Source: Rhizobium sp. Root708 (lineage in GTDB: Bacteria > Pseudomonadota > Alphaproteobacteria > Rhizobiales > Rhizobiaceae). Taken from it: a DNA stretch of 64,000 bases. Both the position numbers and the translations under genes were made by a program. The notes beneath the pieces are model-generated. The model made no database searches and was not told the DNA's origin. It saw only the letters and a program-made list of their open reading frames with translations. The stretch covers positions 124,001-188,000 of the forward strand of contig NZ_LMHV01000044.1 in assembly GCF_001429725.1 (NCBI RefSeq). Direction: 5' to 3'. Shown piece by piece: positions 37,209 through 46,864 of the stretch (position 1 is the first letter of the stretch; every line of letters starts with the position of its first letter).

Positions 37209-38567
37209 TTATAGTTTATCGAAGACGGACCCCATACGTGGGCTGAATAGGCGGTCGTAGGTCTTTAGTAGGAAGCTGTCAGTCATACCCGCAACATGAT
37301 CGCAAATTACCCGGGCACCGTCTTCTGCCCCAACAAAATCGCTATAAGCATCAACTGGCAAAAAAGCCCTTGGGTCAGATGCGAACGCTTCGAAGACAGA
37401 TACGACCATTTTCTGCCCCTTGAACTCTAGATGTTGAACCTCGGCACTCCTGATCACTTTGGTAACGATAAGCGCCTGGAGCGCATCCAGGAAAATGCGT
37501 TGCGGAGCGTGCAGTTTTGCGCGGTACCTGATCAGCGGCTCTTCGAAATCTTCAAGCTCAGTCATTTCGACATGCGTGACGAAATGATGAACGAGCCGGC
37601 CGATGCAGTGCTTCCGCTCTTTCCCGAGACCGAACAGAGCTCTCACGACAGACTCGTAGACGTCATTCGAGTTGGCGAGCGAGTACTTCTCATTCAACGA
37701 GTTCAAGAAAGGCGCGCACGCGCTTTCGTTAATAGCTTCCCGAAAATCGCGTTCAGACACCAAACCCATTGCTATCGCGTCTTCCAGATCGTGCACGCCA
37801 TAGGCAATGTCGTCGGCCACATCCATAATGCTGCAATCCAACGACTTATGAAGTGGTTTCCGATGCTTCGCCTTTCCTTTTGCATCAACAAGCTCGGGAT
37901 CAACACTAATGAATAGATCCCGGTCGTCGTCGCTAAGCGGTTCTAGGATCCAATCCACCACCTCGCGCTCGCTATCAAGATAACATTTCGGTGGTTTCGA
38001 GCTCTCTCGGTTGATTACCCTGATCGACTGGGGCGTAGCGTCAATTTTAGGCTTAATTTCTGGATTTGCAGCCTCTTTGAAGCTGACTGGATATTTCAGA
38101 ATCCCCAGAAGGGCCCGCCTCGTCAGATCCGCGCCATGCTTTTCCGAAAAATTCTCCAGTCTCGAGAGTATGCGTAGCGTATGGCCGTTGCCTTCGAAGC
38201 CACCGTTGTTACGCATGCAAAAATTTAGCGAGACCTCACCCCCGTGACCGAATGGTGGATGACCTAAGTCGTGAGCGAAACCGATAGCTTGGATTAGACT
38301 TGCAGGTGGCAGGAAGTCGTGCGCGTTGTGCGTCTTCGCCGCCGCCAATTGCCGCACGATGCTGGCGCCGATCTGAGCTACTTCCAAGGAGTGCGTCAGG
38401 CGCGTGCGATAAAAATCACTATCGCCGAGATTTAGTGTCTGGGTCTTCCCTTGAAGCCTTCGAAACGAGCCTGAATGCACAATCCTCGCGTAGTCGACAT
38501 CGAACGGTCCGCGTGCGTCTTCTGGCTGCGGTGTCCATTCGCTCTCTCTGAGCTGCCAATGATCCAT
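37209..38567 (-). CDS. dGTP triphosphohydrolase-like HD-domain protein
   Basis: Predicted to hydrolyse dGTP (or other dNTPs) to nucleoside and triphosphate. The 452-residue protein has the dGTPase N-terminus (RIVHSGSFRRLQGKTQT), HSLEVAQIG with metal His59, FAHDLGHPPFGHGGE with HD at 99-100, and DVADDIAYGVHDLEDA for the distal metal Asp. The length fits the Dgt family. The start at 38567 (MDHWQLRESEW) is chosen by family N-terminus. A plasmid copy beside restriction and kinase-helicase genes fits the known antiphage role of dGTPases, which starve phage of nucleotides. It sits about 420 bp upstream of the kinase operon on the same strand. Confidence 0.9.
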   Translation of the reverse strand: MDHWQLRESEWTPQPEDARGPFDVDYARIVHSGSFRRLQGKTQTLNLGDSDFYRTRLTHSLEVAQIGASIVRQLAAAKTHNAHDFLPPASLIQAIGFAHDLGHPPFGHGGEVSLNFCMRNNGGFEGNGHTLRILSRLENFSEKHGADLTRRALLGILKYPVSFKEAANPEIKPKIDATPQSIRVINRESSKPPKCYLDSEREVVDWILEPLSDDDRDLFISVDPELVDAKGKAKHRKPLHKSLDCSIMDVADDIAYGVHDLEDAIAMGLVSERDFREAINESACAPFLNSLNEKYSLANSNDVYESVVRALFGLGKERKHCIGRLVHHFVTHVEMTELEDFEEPLIRYRAKLHAPQRIFLDALQALIVTKVIRSAEVQHLEFKGQKMVVSVFEAFASDPRAFLPVDAYSDFVGAEDGARVICDHVAGMTDSFLLKTYDRLFSPRMGSVFDKL

Positions 38568-38794
38568 GTTCTCCCACCCGCCCCCAGCCTTTGATACAGC
38601 GACCACAATCCTAAGCATATACTTTCAACGACAGCTCGCTCAGCCAGAGACTGCGCTTTTCCAATTGCGTCAAGCCCAACAAGCTTAAAACGCTGTAGCT
38701 AGGGGAGAAAATATGTTCCGGTTTACAAATCCAAGGCTAGTTGACAGAATCACGGAAATGCCCATTATAGGGAAGCTAGAGATAGGAGACGGCT

Positions 38795-39403
38795 TTGACG
38801 GAACTCACCCCTTGGGACTATCATCCAGATCTCACTGAGGAGAGGCTCTGCGCCGTCGCTTCCATGATTGTTGATGGGCGACATTCGGCGCTGGAGCGTT
38901 ATGACGAAGCTGCGGGTGATAATAGCTGGACCCACGGCTGCCGCGCGTTCCAATTTGGCCGTTTCCGCATTCTCAATGCTGCAGATAGCGGAAGTTATCC
39001 TTGGCTGTCCGTAATTGACCGAACTCTTCAGTTGGTTTTCAAAATTGGGGAAGTCCCAGTCCGGATTTATAAAGGGATGCCGGATGAACCGACATCTCGG
39101 ACACTTCGACAGAGTTTTGGCGAACTCAATCAGTTGGGCCTTCTGTTGCTTCGGGACGAAAAAGCACAGGATTTGGCCTATCGGTTCGCAGTCGAAACGG
39201 ACGTTGACGGCGCGGTTCTTGCTGTCAGCTTTGTCGGGTTCCACGGAGATACTGCCATACTGAATTGGAATGTCCCGTTCGATAGCACCCTTGGCTTTAC
39301 AGGCACAGTGGGTAGAGAAGCCTCGGAAATCGTCAAACTGGATCCGCCGTCCGTTGGCGTCCGTTCTGACCGTAAGCGCGATGACGGCGCCACCGGCTCG
39401 TGA
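38795..39403 (+). CDS. uncharacterised protein paired with XRE-ImmA gene
   Basis: A 202-residue soluble protein with no recognised family. It begins with TTG at 38795, preceded by GGAGA at 38785-38789. The central part alternates short strands and helices (WLSVIDRTLQLVFKIGEVPV, then RTLRQSFGELNQLGLLLLRD, then AYRFAVETDVDGAVLAVSFV). The tail is basic and disordered. Only 27 bp separate its stop from the next gene, the XRE-ImmA protein, so they form a two-gene operon. That linkage suggests an effector whose activity or level is controlled by the peptidase partner; this is an inference. Confidence 0.75.
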   Translation: MTELTPWDYHPDLTEERLCAVASMIVDGRHSALERYDEAAGDNSWTHGCRAFQFGRFRILNAADSGSYPWLSVIDRTLQLVFKIGEVPVRIYKGMPDEPTSRTLRQSFGELNQLGLLLLRDEKAQDLAYRFAVETDVDGAVLAVSFVGFHGDTAILNWNVPFDSTLGFTGTVGREASEIVKLDPPSVGVRSDRKRDDGATGS

Positions 39404-39430
39404 GCCTAGTAGTCTGACGGAAGACCAAAA

Positions 39431-40534
39431 ATGCCCGACCACCTGACTTTCGAAGGGGAGCGCTTGCGCCTAGCACGCGTTGCCCAAGGTTTAACGCTTG
39501 ATGATCTGGGCGCGCGAGTTGGTGCGACACGTCAGTATTTGAACCAGTTAGAGCAAGGCACAAAACTGCCTACTGGACAGATGACTGACGCGCTGGCCGC
39601 TGCGATCGGCGTAACCACGCAGTTTTTTTACATGGCGTTGAAGGGGAGCGTGCGTCCAGAGCAGTGTCATTTCCGCAAACAGCGCACCACGCCAATGTCC
39701 GTTGTCAGCCAAGTCATAGCGCGTGGCACCTTGCTCGACAATTTTGTAGCCTCGTTGGATCGGGAACTTGACCTGCCGCAAGTTTCCTTTCCTGACGTCC
39801 AAGCCCATACTGCTTCTGAGATAGAGGAAGCAGCAGACGCTGCTAGAAGCGTATGGAAACTTGGTTCAGGTCCGATCTCAAGCATGATGCGCGTTGTGGA
39901 GAACGCCGGGGCCGTGGTCAGCTTCTTCAACGGCGTTTCGGAGAGGGTTGATGCACTTTCAATAGATCGTCCTCGCCCCCTTATCATACGAAGTGAGGCT
40001 AAACCCGCCGCTGTTAGACTACGTTTTGACTTAGCACATGAGTGCGGACATTTGGTCATGCACCGGGGCATCGAAACGGGCGACAAGGTAACTGAAGGGC
40101 AAGCTAATCGCTTCGCGAGTGCTTTCCTGCTGCCTCGGTCATCGTTTATCCATGAGTTCAGTAGAGCGCGAAATCTAAACTGGCAGGCAATATATGATAT
40201 GAAGTTGCGGTGGAAAGTGTCTGCCGCTGCGATCATACGTCGAGCGTATGATCTCAATATTATTTCTGCCGACCAGTATCGCACGGGCTATATCCACCTC
40301 AGTAAAACGGGCCAGAAAAGGTCTGAGCGCTACGACGATAAAATTCCTGCCGAAGAACCCGAATTGCTCCAAACCGCCATGATGGAACTTGAGAAAGCTT
40401 TCCCAGGTGCGGTGAGGCGGCTGGCTTACGAGGCGGGTTTAAATGATATGATGTTTGCCAGTGTATCGGGACTCCAGTTACCGCTGGTCGCGCATGACGA
40501 AAGTGACAACGTGATCCCCTTTGCCATGAGGTAG
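39431..40534 (+). CDS. XRE-type regulator fused to ImmA/IrrE metallopeptidase
   Basis: A 367-residue fusion. Residues 8-65 are an XRE helix-turn-helix (LRLARVAQGLTLDDLGARV, GATRQYLNQLEQGTKLP). A linker follows, and the ImmA/IrrE peptidase domain has the zinc motif HECGH at 203-207 with a downstream Glu (EGQANRFASAFLLP). Proteins of this kind cleave or sense repressors and control mobile elements, stress genes or toxin systems. It is co-transcribed with the 202-residue unknown protein and is convergent with the DUF1612 gene. Confidence 0.9.
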   Translation: MPDHLTFEGERLRLARVAQGLTLDDLGARVGATRQYLNQLEQGTKLPTGQMTDALAAAIGVTTQFFYMALKGSVRPEQCHFRKQRTTPMSVVSQVIARGTLLDNFVASLDRELDLPQVSFPDVQAHTASEIEEAADAARSVWKLGSGPISSMMRVVENAGAVVSFFNGVSERVDALSIDRPRPLIIRSEAKPAAVRLRFDLAHECGHLVMHRGIETGDKVTEGQANRFASAFLLPRSSFIHEFSRARNLNWQAIYDMKLRWKVSAAAIIRRAYDLNIISADQYRTGYIHLSKTGQKRSERYDDKIPAEEPELLQTAMMELEKAFPGAVRRLAYEAGLNDMMFASVSGLQLPLVAHDESDNVIPFAMR

Positions 40535-40577
40535 CTTGGGTCTCATCAAAGACGACAACCAGCAGACAAAAGTCTCG

Positions 40578-41711
40578 TCAGAGAATCCCCCACGCCCGAA
40601 ACCTCCCCCTCCCGGTCATCTCCCTCAACCCCAGCTCCAAAACAATCCGCCGCGCCGCCTGCGGCGTCACCTCGAGCGTCTTCGCCACCATTTTCGCCGA
40701 CACCAGCGGTTTCGCCATCACCAGCTCGACCAGTTCCGGCAGTTTTGACGACGTCCGCCGTCCTTCAAGTTTTCGGTCCATCATCGTCTTCGCCAGAGTC
40801 AGCCGGTCATGCTCTTTCATTCCGATCTCGGCGGCCGCCAAAAATCCGTGGGCGATGGCCAGCAGCCGGGTCTCCCGATCGCGATGCCGGCGCCGATCGA
40901 CCGGAATGGTTTTGAGGCCGAGGTTGATGGCGACAAGATGGGCGCCGGTGGTGACGCCGGCCTGGCGCAGGATGGAGGCGGCCAACAGTCGGCCGAGCCA
41001 CGGCGCGTGCTGCAGCACCAAAAGCTCGTTCCAGGCATCGAGGGCGACGATCGCCTGCAGCACGGCCGGCAGGTCTTCGGCCTGCCGCACCACGCCGCGC
41101 CATTCGTCGAGCCTAGAATCCTCGTCCCAGTCGAGATCATAGATCATCGGATTTTGTTCGGCAGCCCGGCCGGGCTTCCTGGCCTGCGCGATGGCGGCGT
41201 CCGAGCGGGCGAGCACTGCGTCGATGGCGGCATAGTCGATATCGGGAAACGTTTCGCCGCCGTCGGTATCATCATCCCCCTGCCCCTCCGGCTGGATCGC
41301 AATCGCGCGCTTGGCGGGCACGCTCTCCGCCTCGTCGCCATCGGCCGACATAATCTCAGATGTCTGCCGGAGCGTACGAACGCCGTCGGCCGACAACGCC
41401 CAGCCGGGCAGCTGCCCCGCAATTCGTCGGCGGGTCCGCAGCACGTCGCGGGCGATTGTCAATTCGTGGGTTGGCGTGCGAATATCGCGTGTTGCGTCAT
41501 GAAGGACCAAGTCCTCCAGATGGACGAGTTCGCCGTCGATCCACAGCGAGGCGCAGGCATCGGTGAAGTGCACGCGTTCGAGGAAGCCTTGGCCGACCGG
41601 CGAGCGGGCAAGGCGTTCATCGAGACGCGCCAGTTCGATACCCGCCCGAAAAGCCGGCTCCAAAAGCGCTGTCATGCTGATTTTCGCGAAATCGTAAGCC
41701 ATTGAAATCAT
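40578..41711 (-). CDS. RHE_PE00001-family (DUF1612 + HTH) plasmid protein
   Basis: A 377-residue protein of a family common on rhizobial plasmids. The N-terminus [18 protein letters not shown], the [16 protein letters not shown] segment, and [20 protein letters not shown] are typical of it. The DUF1612 part has [19 protein letters not shown], and the C-terminal 60 residues form a helix-turn-helix ([20 protein letters not shown]) that ends FRAWGIL. Function is not established; the HTH suggests DNA binding, and the position beside the centromere-like region suggests a link to plasmid maintenance. It may start at MAYDF, 9 bases inside. Confidence 0.82.
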   Translation of the reverse strand: MISMAYDFAKISMTALLEPAFRAGIELARLDERLARSPVGQGFLERVHFTDACASLWIDGELVHLEDLVLHDATRDIRTPTHELTIARDVLRTRRRIAGQLPGWALSADGVRTLRQTSEIMSADGDEAESVPAKRAIAIQPEGQGDDDTDGGETFPDIDYAAIDAVLARSDAAIAQARKPGRAAEQNPMIYDLDWDEDSRLDEWRGVVRQAEDLPAVLQAIVALDAWNELLVLQHAPWLGRLLAASILRQAGVTTGAHLVAINLGLKTIPVDRRRHRDRETRLLAIAHGFLAAAEIGMKEHDRLTLAKTMMDRKLEGRRTSSKLPELVELVMAKPLVSAKMVAKTLEVTPQAARRIVLELGLREMTGRGRFRAWGIL

Positions 41712-42295
41712 GGTAAATGAATTCCTATAGGAACTCTATCTGAATATTCTGGTTCCTCACATGGTATGATTGTAGGTTGATGGGCTAACCATCGATAAGT
41801 ATCCCTTATCGATGGAAGTTGATCTGGAGTCGCAAATCAGCAATGTCGGTCGCCTTGGATAACCGGAAACGCCTGGTTTTCCGGCCTTTCGAGCAGATTT
41901 GGGCCAGGTTCGGCGGGACGGTCTCTGCTCTGAAGGCCACTTGCAGCAGCCGTCTCGTGCCGATGAGCTCAGAATTCCCCATGGTCTTTACGCATGAACC
42001 GGCTTTGATGGCCCTCCCCTCCTCCGATCTCCTTATTTTCAGGCATCTCCGCCGCAGATGGCCGCCAGAGCGCGCTGGACGCTGGTCACGAACCGATGCC
42101 CGTTCGACGTCGCTCTTTGAGTCTGGTGGGGCTGCATTTGCCCCTTAAAACGCGCTTCCAACTGTTCCTTTTTTAATACCTTTACATTCTGAACACACAG
42201 GCTTCCTTAAAGTCCACTCAAGCCATTCAGGCGCGCGGCGAGCTTGGCACATCGTATACGTAAACAGGGCAACCGGGCTCCAGTATTCCGACCGC

Positions 42296-42311
42296 CCTGT
42301 CAGCTGACGGA
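42296..42311. repeat. degenerate palindrome copy
   Basis: CCTGTCAGCTGACGGA matches the consensus at 12 of 16 positions; the core CAGCTG is intact. The outermost and weakest member. Confidence 0.3.
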
Positions 42312-43110
42312 ACTGCGAGCGACCGACCTGCCAGCACCGTGCTCACATGCGCCTTAACGGTCTCCACAATCGCACGTCCTGTCCAACCTTAGGCGATGTT
42401 AGTTTGCCGATCGTCGCGACCAACCTCGGCGCGCCTCCATGGGTAGCCTTCTTTCAAACCGCACTTACTTACGGATTGATCGAGGCGGTACCTCCTAGCA
42501 ATGGGGCCCACTTGGTCGCTTGCGTTTGTCAGAAATTCCTCACCCCGATGCTCTCCGGGGCCGTTGACTGGGAGACCTCACAAGCTGGCAATGGCGGTCA
42601 TTCGATTGGAATGTATGACAACATCCGCGCCTTCATTTTGGAAGGCGGAATCAAGCTCCGTCGGTTCAGCCAACATGCACCCCGTGTTCTAACCCCAATT
42701 GCACGGCTTACTCGATTGAGCGTCGCCGTTTGCGCAATCAAACCACCTTGGTGAACCATCCGATTCCTCTTCATGTTCAACGAACCAGCCTGTCCCGAGC
42801 GCTGACAAAGGTCGCCGCGAGCTCGCCTCGCCGCCTGCCCCTTGTTTCCCATTATCGGCTCACCGGTCCGCACCGACCCTGGGGTTATCAACCAAGCGCA
42901 GAGTTGTGGACTGGCCTCCCCCTCGCTTCCGCGCAAAGTCCCCAAGCGGGCGCCCCTGGAGACCCTCGCAGCTGACATCGCCTCCTTGCAGTACGCTCAG
43001 ACGTTGGCAGGCACAAGCTGCAGCTCGAGCATCGCGCTGATAAAGCCGGTCCTGTTATCTTCTTCGCGCACCCGTCGTCCGGCACTCTCGTGCGTCCTAG
43101 CCCGTCTGGC

Positions 43111-43126
43111 CTTGTCAGCTGACAAG
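43111..43126. repeat. centromere-like palindrome, perfect copy
   Basis: CTTGTCAGCTGACAAG, exact consensus; symmetry extends to 18 bp (43110-43127). Like the repABC parS pattern GTTN4GCN4AAC it keeps TT, central GC and AA, but the outer G/C pair is swapped. Confidence 0.75.
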
Positions 43127-43267
43127 GTTTAGCGTTGGTGCAACTTAGAAGGCAAAGAGACATCCATCAGTTCTGGCGGGGTCAGTGTTCCCAATGACGA
43201 GCAGTCGCGATCAGCGTACTCCAGCAGTCACAAAGCAAATGTCGCGCAGCTCCGGCGTGATAGAAAC

Positions 43268-43283
43268 CTTGTCAGCTGACAGG
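43268..43283. repeat. centromere-like palindrome
   Basis: CTTGTCAGCTGACAGG, 15 of 16. With flanks, 43265-43288 is a 24-bp palindrome with one mismatch pair. Confidence 0.7.
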
Positions 43284-43491
43284 GTTTCCATCACCGATCA
43301 GCTCCTAGTGAGCCACGCAGATTAGAACCCAACCCGACGCCATCGACGGCAACGCTCGGCGCTGTCCGTCGCGTCCGAAAACATGGCAGCTTACAAGCAT
43401 TAACGAAGAGCCCGATCAATTCACCCCTGTCGGACTCCCGAAGCACAAAATTGGTTTCGTTCGCCGTTTACGTCCACACCGCGACCTTCGA

Positions 43492-43507
43492 CTTGACAGC
43501 TGCCAAG
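43492..43507. repeat. centromere-like palindrome, variant
   Basis: CTTGACAGCTGCCAAG, 14 of 16. Core AGCT and both ends are kept. Confidence 0.6.
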
Positions 43508-43795
43508 GCTTGCCAAACATCGAGCCATCTAACTTCTGAATCCTTGGTCGCATCCCCGAAGACCGTCTTCAGGCGGACGAACCACTACAAACAAGAGCCG
43601 CCGGGCTCGCTCCCGCTCTAGTATTGCCTCTTCACGAACAAAAACAATCCGACGCCCGCGTAGCACGACAATCGCTTCTTTCGTCACCGGGCTAACAATC
43701 ATCGGAACAGACAGGAATGGGACACCGCCTCGTCCAGCTGAACCCTGCGCGCTGCTACTCACTCGCTGGCAGAAGCATCGTCGACCAGCCGAAAC

Positions 43796-43811
43796 CTTGG
43801 CAGCTGACAGG
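43796..43811. repeat. centromere-like palindrome, variant
   Basis: CTTGGCAGCTGACAGG, 14 of 16, flanked by AAAC upstream and GGTT downstream as in other copies. Confidence 0.6.
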
Positions 43812-44005
43812 GGTTGAAGTATCAAGCCAGGGTAATGGCAATGCAGATGCGCAAGGGCATAGTGCAATGCTAGTCCCTAACCCGAACGCACCGGTCGCCG
43901 CTGAGCGCGGACGAGATGCAAATTACATCCCGCAATTCGGTATTTCACTCACCGTCTGGCGCACTGGCTTCATGCTAGACCCCTTCTAGTGGAAGCTGTC
44001 TAAAC

Positions 44006-44021
44006 CTTGTCAACTGACAAG
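44006..44021. repeat. centromere-like palindrome
   Basis: CTTGTCAACTGACAAG, 15 of 16; the only change is in the central base pair. Preceded by AAAC. Confidence 0.7.
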
Positions 44022-44229
44022 GTCTTCACCCAAGACTTGGCGGGACGACAATTTAAACTGACTGAAGCACGCCTCATCTAGGGCCCGACTGCCGTGAAAA
44101 GCCTGCTGCACTTTATTTCGCAAAGGGCATACCATCATACTCGTTCCCCACGGTTCCCGGCGTCGGTTGGCTCCTTCTACTCCACCGCCGGAGCGGAACC
44201 CACAAGAATAACCTGGCGACTGGCGGCGA

Positions 44230-44245
44230 CCTATCAGCTGACAAA
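44230..44245. repeat. centromere-like palindrome, degenerate
   Basis: CCTATCAGCTGACAAA, 13 of 16; the core TCAGCTGACAA is intact. Confidence 0.5.
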
Positions 44246-44389
44246 TTTTCCTACGTTGGAGAGAAATGTCGACCTCGCCCGCCGCGGATCGCACCGCATT
44301 AACTGGGGTTCGTCACTCGGCAGAGTACATCCTGTCGGAATGAACCGGATCGAAGTCGCGGTCTGTTCGCTCAGAACACAGTCCGACAA

Positions 44390-44405
44390 CTTGTCAGATG
44401 ACAAC
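44390..44405. repeat. centromere-like palindrome, variant
   Basis: CTTGTCAGATGACAAC, 14 of 16. Confidence 0.6.
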
Positions 44406-44710
44406 GAACCTCTTGGGCGCCGCAGAACGGGCAAGGACCAAGAATGCGAGCATGCGAACGTTGCGCGTAGATATCACTGTCCGTCTAAGCAGGACCGAGC
44501 CGGCTCGGGCGGGGCAATGCTCCCGGGCGTCCTAGAATGGACGGGCGCCATAACGCTAACAATTGGCATACCTTGTTCCCTTGGACACATAGGCCGCAGG
44601 CGCCTTTGAATAGCCGTTCGCACTGCTTGCGACCAGTTCGTTGTTTACCTGCGCTGGCGACTTGAGCCCCGACTCTGTGCCTAAGCCGAAGCCAATCCCG
44701 GCTCGGGGCA

Positions 44711-44748
44711 AGGCAAGAAACCTTGTCAATTGACAAGGTTTCTTGCCT
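44711..44748. repeat. 38-bp perfect palindrome containing the motif
   Basis: The 16-mer CTTGTCAATTGACAAG at 44722-44737 has its centre changed from GC to AT. Symmetry continues without error to 44711 and 44748 (arm AGGCAAGAAACCTTGTCAA). It is the longest perfect inverted repeat found in the window. Confidence 0.85.
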
Positions 44749-45098
44749 ACAACACCGCGGTCCTCATGGCCATAAACGACTCAAATGGCCCCGACATCAC
44801 CCACAGTTATGGCAGCGAATTGCGCCAATGCGATCCGATCGACATATGCACCATCAAACGCCGGCGCCCGAAGCACCGCATCCTCAAGGCCGCGATTTCG
44901 AACGATTCAATGGATCGCCGCGAGATAGCTCTCCCTGGCACTGTTAAATAGCCTTCTACTCGGACCGCGTTTCTGCCAGCAGGGCGCGGTGCTCCTTCTA
45001 TCCATCCGATGGACGATCTCCGATACTGAGGGCTAACGCGCCACCGCGGACCGTGGGTTCACTCCCGCGCCCTCGGACGAGACGCCGAGCGAACGCCT

Positions 45099-45122
45099 GA
45101 TCCTTGTCAGCTGACAAGGATC
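45099..45122. repeat. centromere-like palindrome, perfect 24 bp
   Basis: The exact 16-bp consensus at 45103-45118, extended by GATC/GATC flanks to a 24-bp perfect palindrome. Confidence 0.75.
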
Positions 45123-45552
45123 TCAAATCAGGTCGATGGACGCTGATATCCTCCTGCTGCGAAACCGCTGTTGAAGAAAAACCAAAACGCCGCGCACGCC
45201 AGCTGCCCCGTATACTAACAGGACCGACGTCGAAGCGTGAGCAACAGCGCTGAGCGGGGCGAGGGGATCTCATCGCTTCGACAGCTATCACTGACGCAAT
45301 TTCGCAGCCATGCCTCCAGCCGAACCAGGATCATTCCCCTCGTAACTCACGAGCAGATAAACAAGGTTTGGCCCTCCGGCGCCGACGAACCGCGTGGGAC
45401 CCTGAGACCTGACAACGTTCGGCCGAGCAAAAGCACCTCGCGCGCTCGACGCAACGACGTCCACCGCAACTCTATTCCAACCGTGGAGCCGCCAAACGTC
45501 CTGTTACCTAAATCCTAGAGCAGGATCACTTAAATGGTAAGACGACTGAAAG

Positions 45553-45568
45553 CTTGTCAGCTGACAAG
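45553..45568. repeat. centromere-like palindrome, perfect copy
   Basis: CTTGTCAGCTGACAAG, exact consensus; the copy nearest to repC among the clear ones. Confidence 0.75.
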
Positions 45569-45919
45569 GTCAGGACGATCACTACGTCACAAGCACTTGC
45601 CGGTGACCCAACGCAACGATTGCTGTGCCCGGGTAGCATTTCTGCGCAATCGGCGTGCGTAGCTACCGACGCGCTGAACGCCCGCAAACTCGCGACGTCC
45701 TGAAACTGATCAGACTGCTGATACCCAACATGCGGTTCCAGCGTACACGGCCCCCGAATTATCGCGCATCGCAAAACTCAACGCGGAGAACGAACGCAAA
45801 CCGAGACCATTCATTCCTTAACAAGTCCTTAAGATCGACTCGCCTGGCGAAGACACATCAGAACACGCGCCCCGCTGCAATAAACCGTCCGTCTTCCCGG
45901 TTTCGGATAAGAGAGGAGA

Positions 45920-45941
45920 GGGGAGGGGAGGGGAGGGGAGG
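45920..45941 (+). repeat. GGGGA tandem repeat, G-quadruplex candidate
   Basis: Four runs of GGGG (45920-45923, 45925-45928, 45930-45933, 45935-45938) with single-A spacers, then GG. Such one-base loops favour a stable parallel G-quadruplex. It lies about 350 bp past the last clear palindrome, within non-coding DNA. Confidence 0.7.
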
Positions 45942-46864
45942 CGGTAACGCAAAACACGCGACTGCACGACAGTACCACTCCTTATTCGCTCCACGCTGAA
46001 CCGTGGTTAACCACCCGATGGACGAACGCAACCCATACGTTGCCATCGCCTGAGAATCCATGCTGATGTCAGTGAAGGCGCGAGGCGCAGCAACCGCCTC
46101 GCAGCACTGTTCGTATGTCCTCGGCCACACGCAACGCAATCGGGCGCGCTCGTCTCCAGCCCTGTTGAGAGTTCTTCGAAAACGTTCAGCCTAGCCCCGT
46201 TCATTTTCTCCGAATGGTAGCTGCAGAAGTCCTTGCTTGATGCCGGGACCGAGTCTCCGGGACGGACAACAGAATGCTCAACGTACGAACGTTCCAGAAG
46301 TTTGAACGGGAAATCACCACCGACCCTGAACTCCTCACGAGGATCTTCTCGTTTTACCCAAATGCAGCACCAAGCGGAGAGAATTCCCGCCTTCCTGAGG
46401 CTTCCGCGGCGCCGGCCGACAAAGCCCTCGCGCGTCGGCTTGACGAAAACGGCGATCCGGTCAGAAGCCTATGGATCCTGACCCCTCGAGGGACTTGTAG
46501 CCACGCGCAGAGAATCGGGCACATACCTAATGTATTCCGATCTCGACAAATGGAGGGCAGGGGCCAGCGAACTGAAGAGCAGAGTATCCATTCCCGTTCC
46601 CGAACAATGTCGATTGCGGCGATCGAAACCTCACTCAGAGATCAAGCCTCGAGCAGTAAAAGCTCATGCCGCAGGTCACGGGCCGCATCGCCGCCGCCTC
46701 GCCACCTATGCATTCAATGGCTATGAGGCACAAAAAGGGACCCAGCGTTGCGCGCCGCCATCAGCCACCATGTTCTGTTTCGATGAACGTTGGATCCGCT
46801 TCCGGAAACCCAACAGGCGCTAGACTTTGCCTTTTGTTCAACGGAGTCCGCGGCGATTACAGCG

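Larger units (their letters stand above)
41712..46864. other. gene-poor region of about 5 kb carrying a palindrome array
   Basis: No frame here has recognisable domains, a good ribosome site or a consistent coding pattern, although random frames up to about 170 codons occur. The one regular feature is a recurring 16-bp palindrome with consensus CTTGTCAGCTGACAAG between about 42.3 and 45.6 kb, spaced 157 to 450 bp from 43.1 kb on. A G-rich tract lies at 45920-45941. The region lies downstream of repC and next to the DUF1612 gene. I take it as the partition centromere, possibly over decayed genes. Confidence 0.6.

Noticed and set aside
42961-42985. another copy of the palindrome around GCAGCTGACATC
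   Set aside because: Only 11 of 16 matches, comparable to chance hits such as that near 47690.
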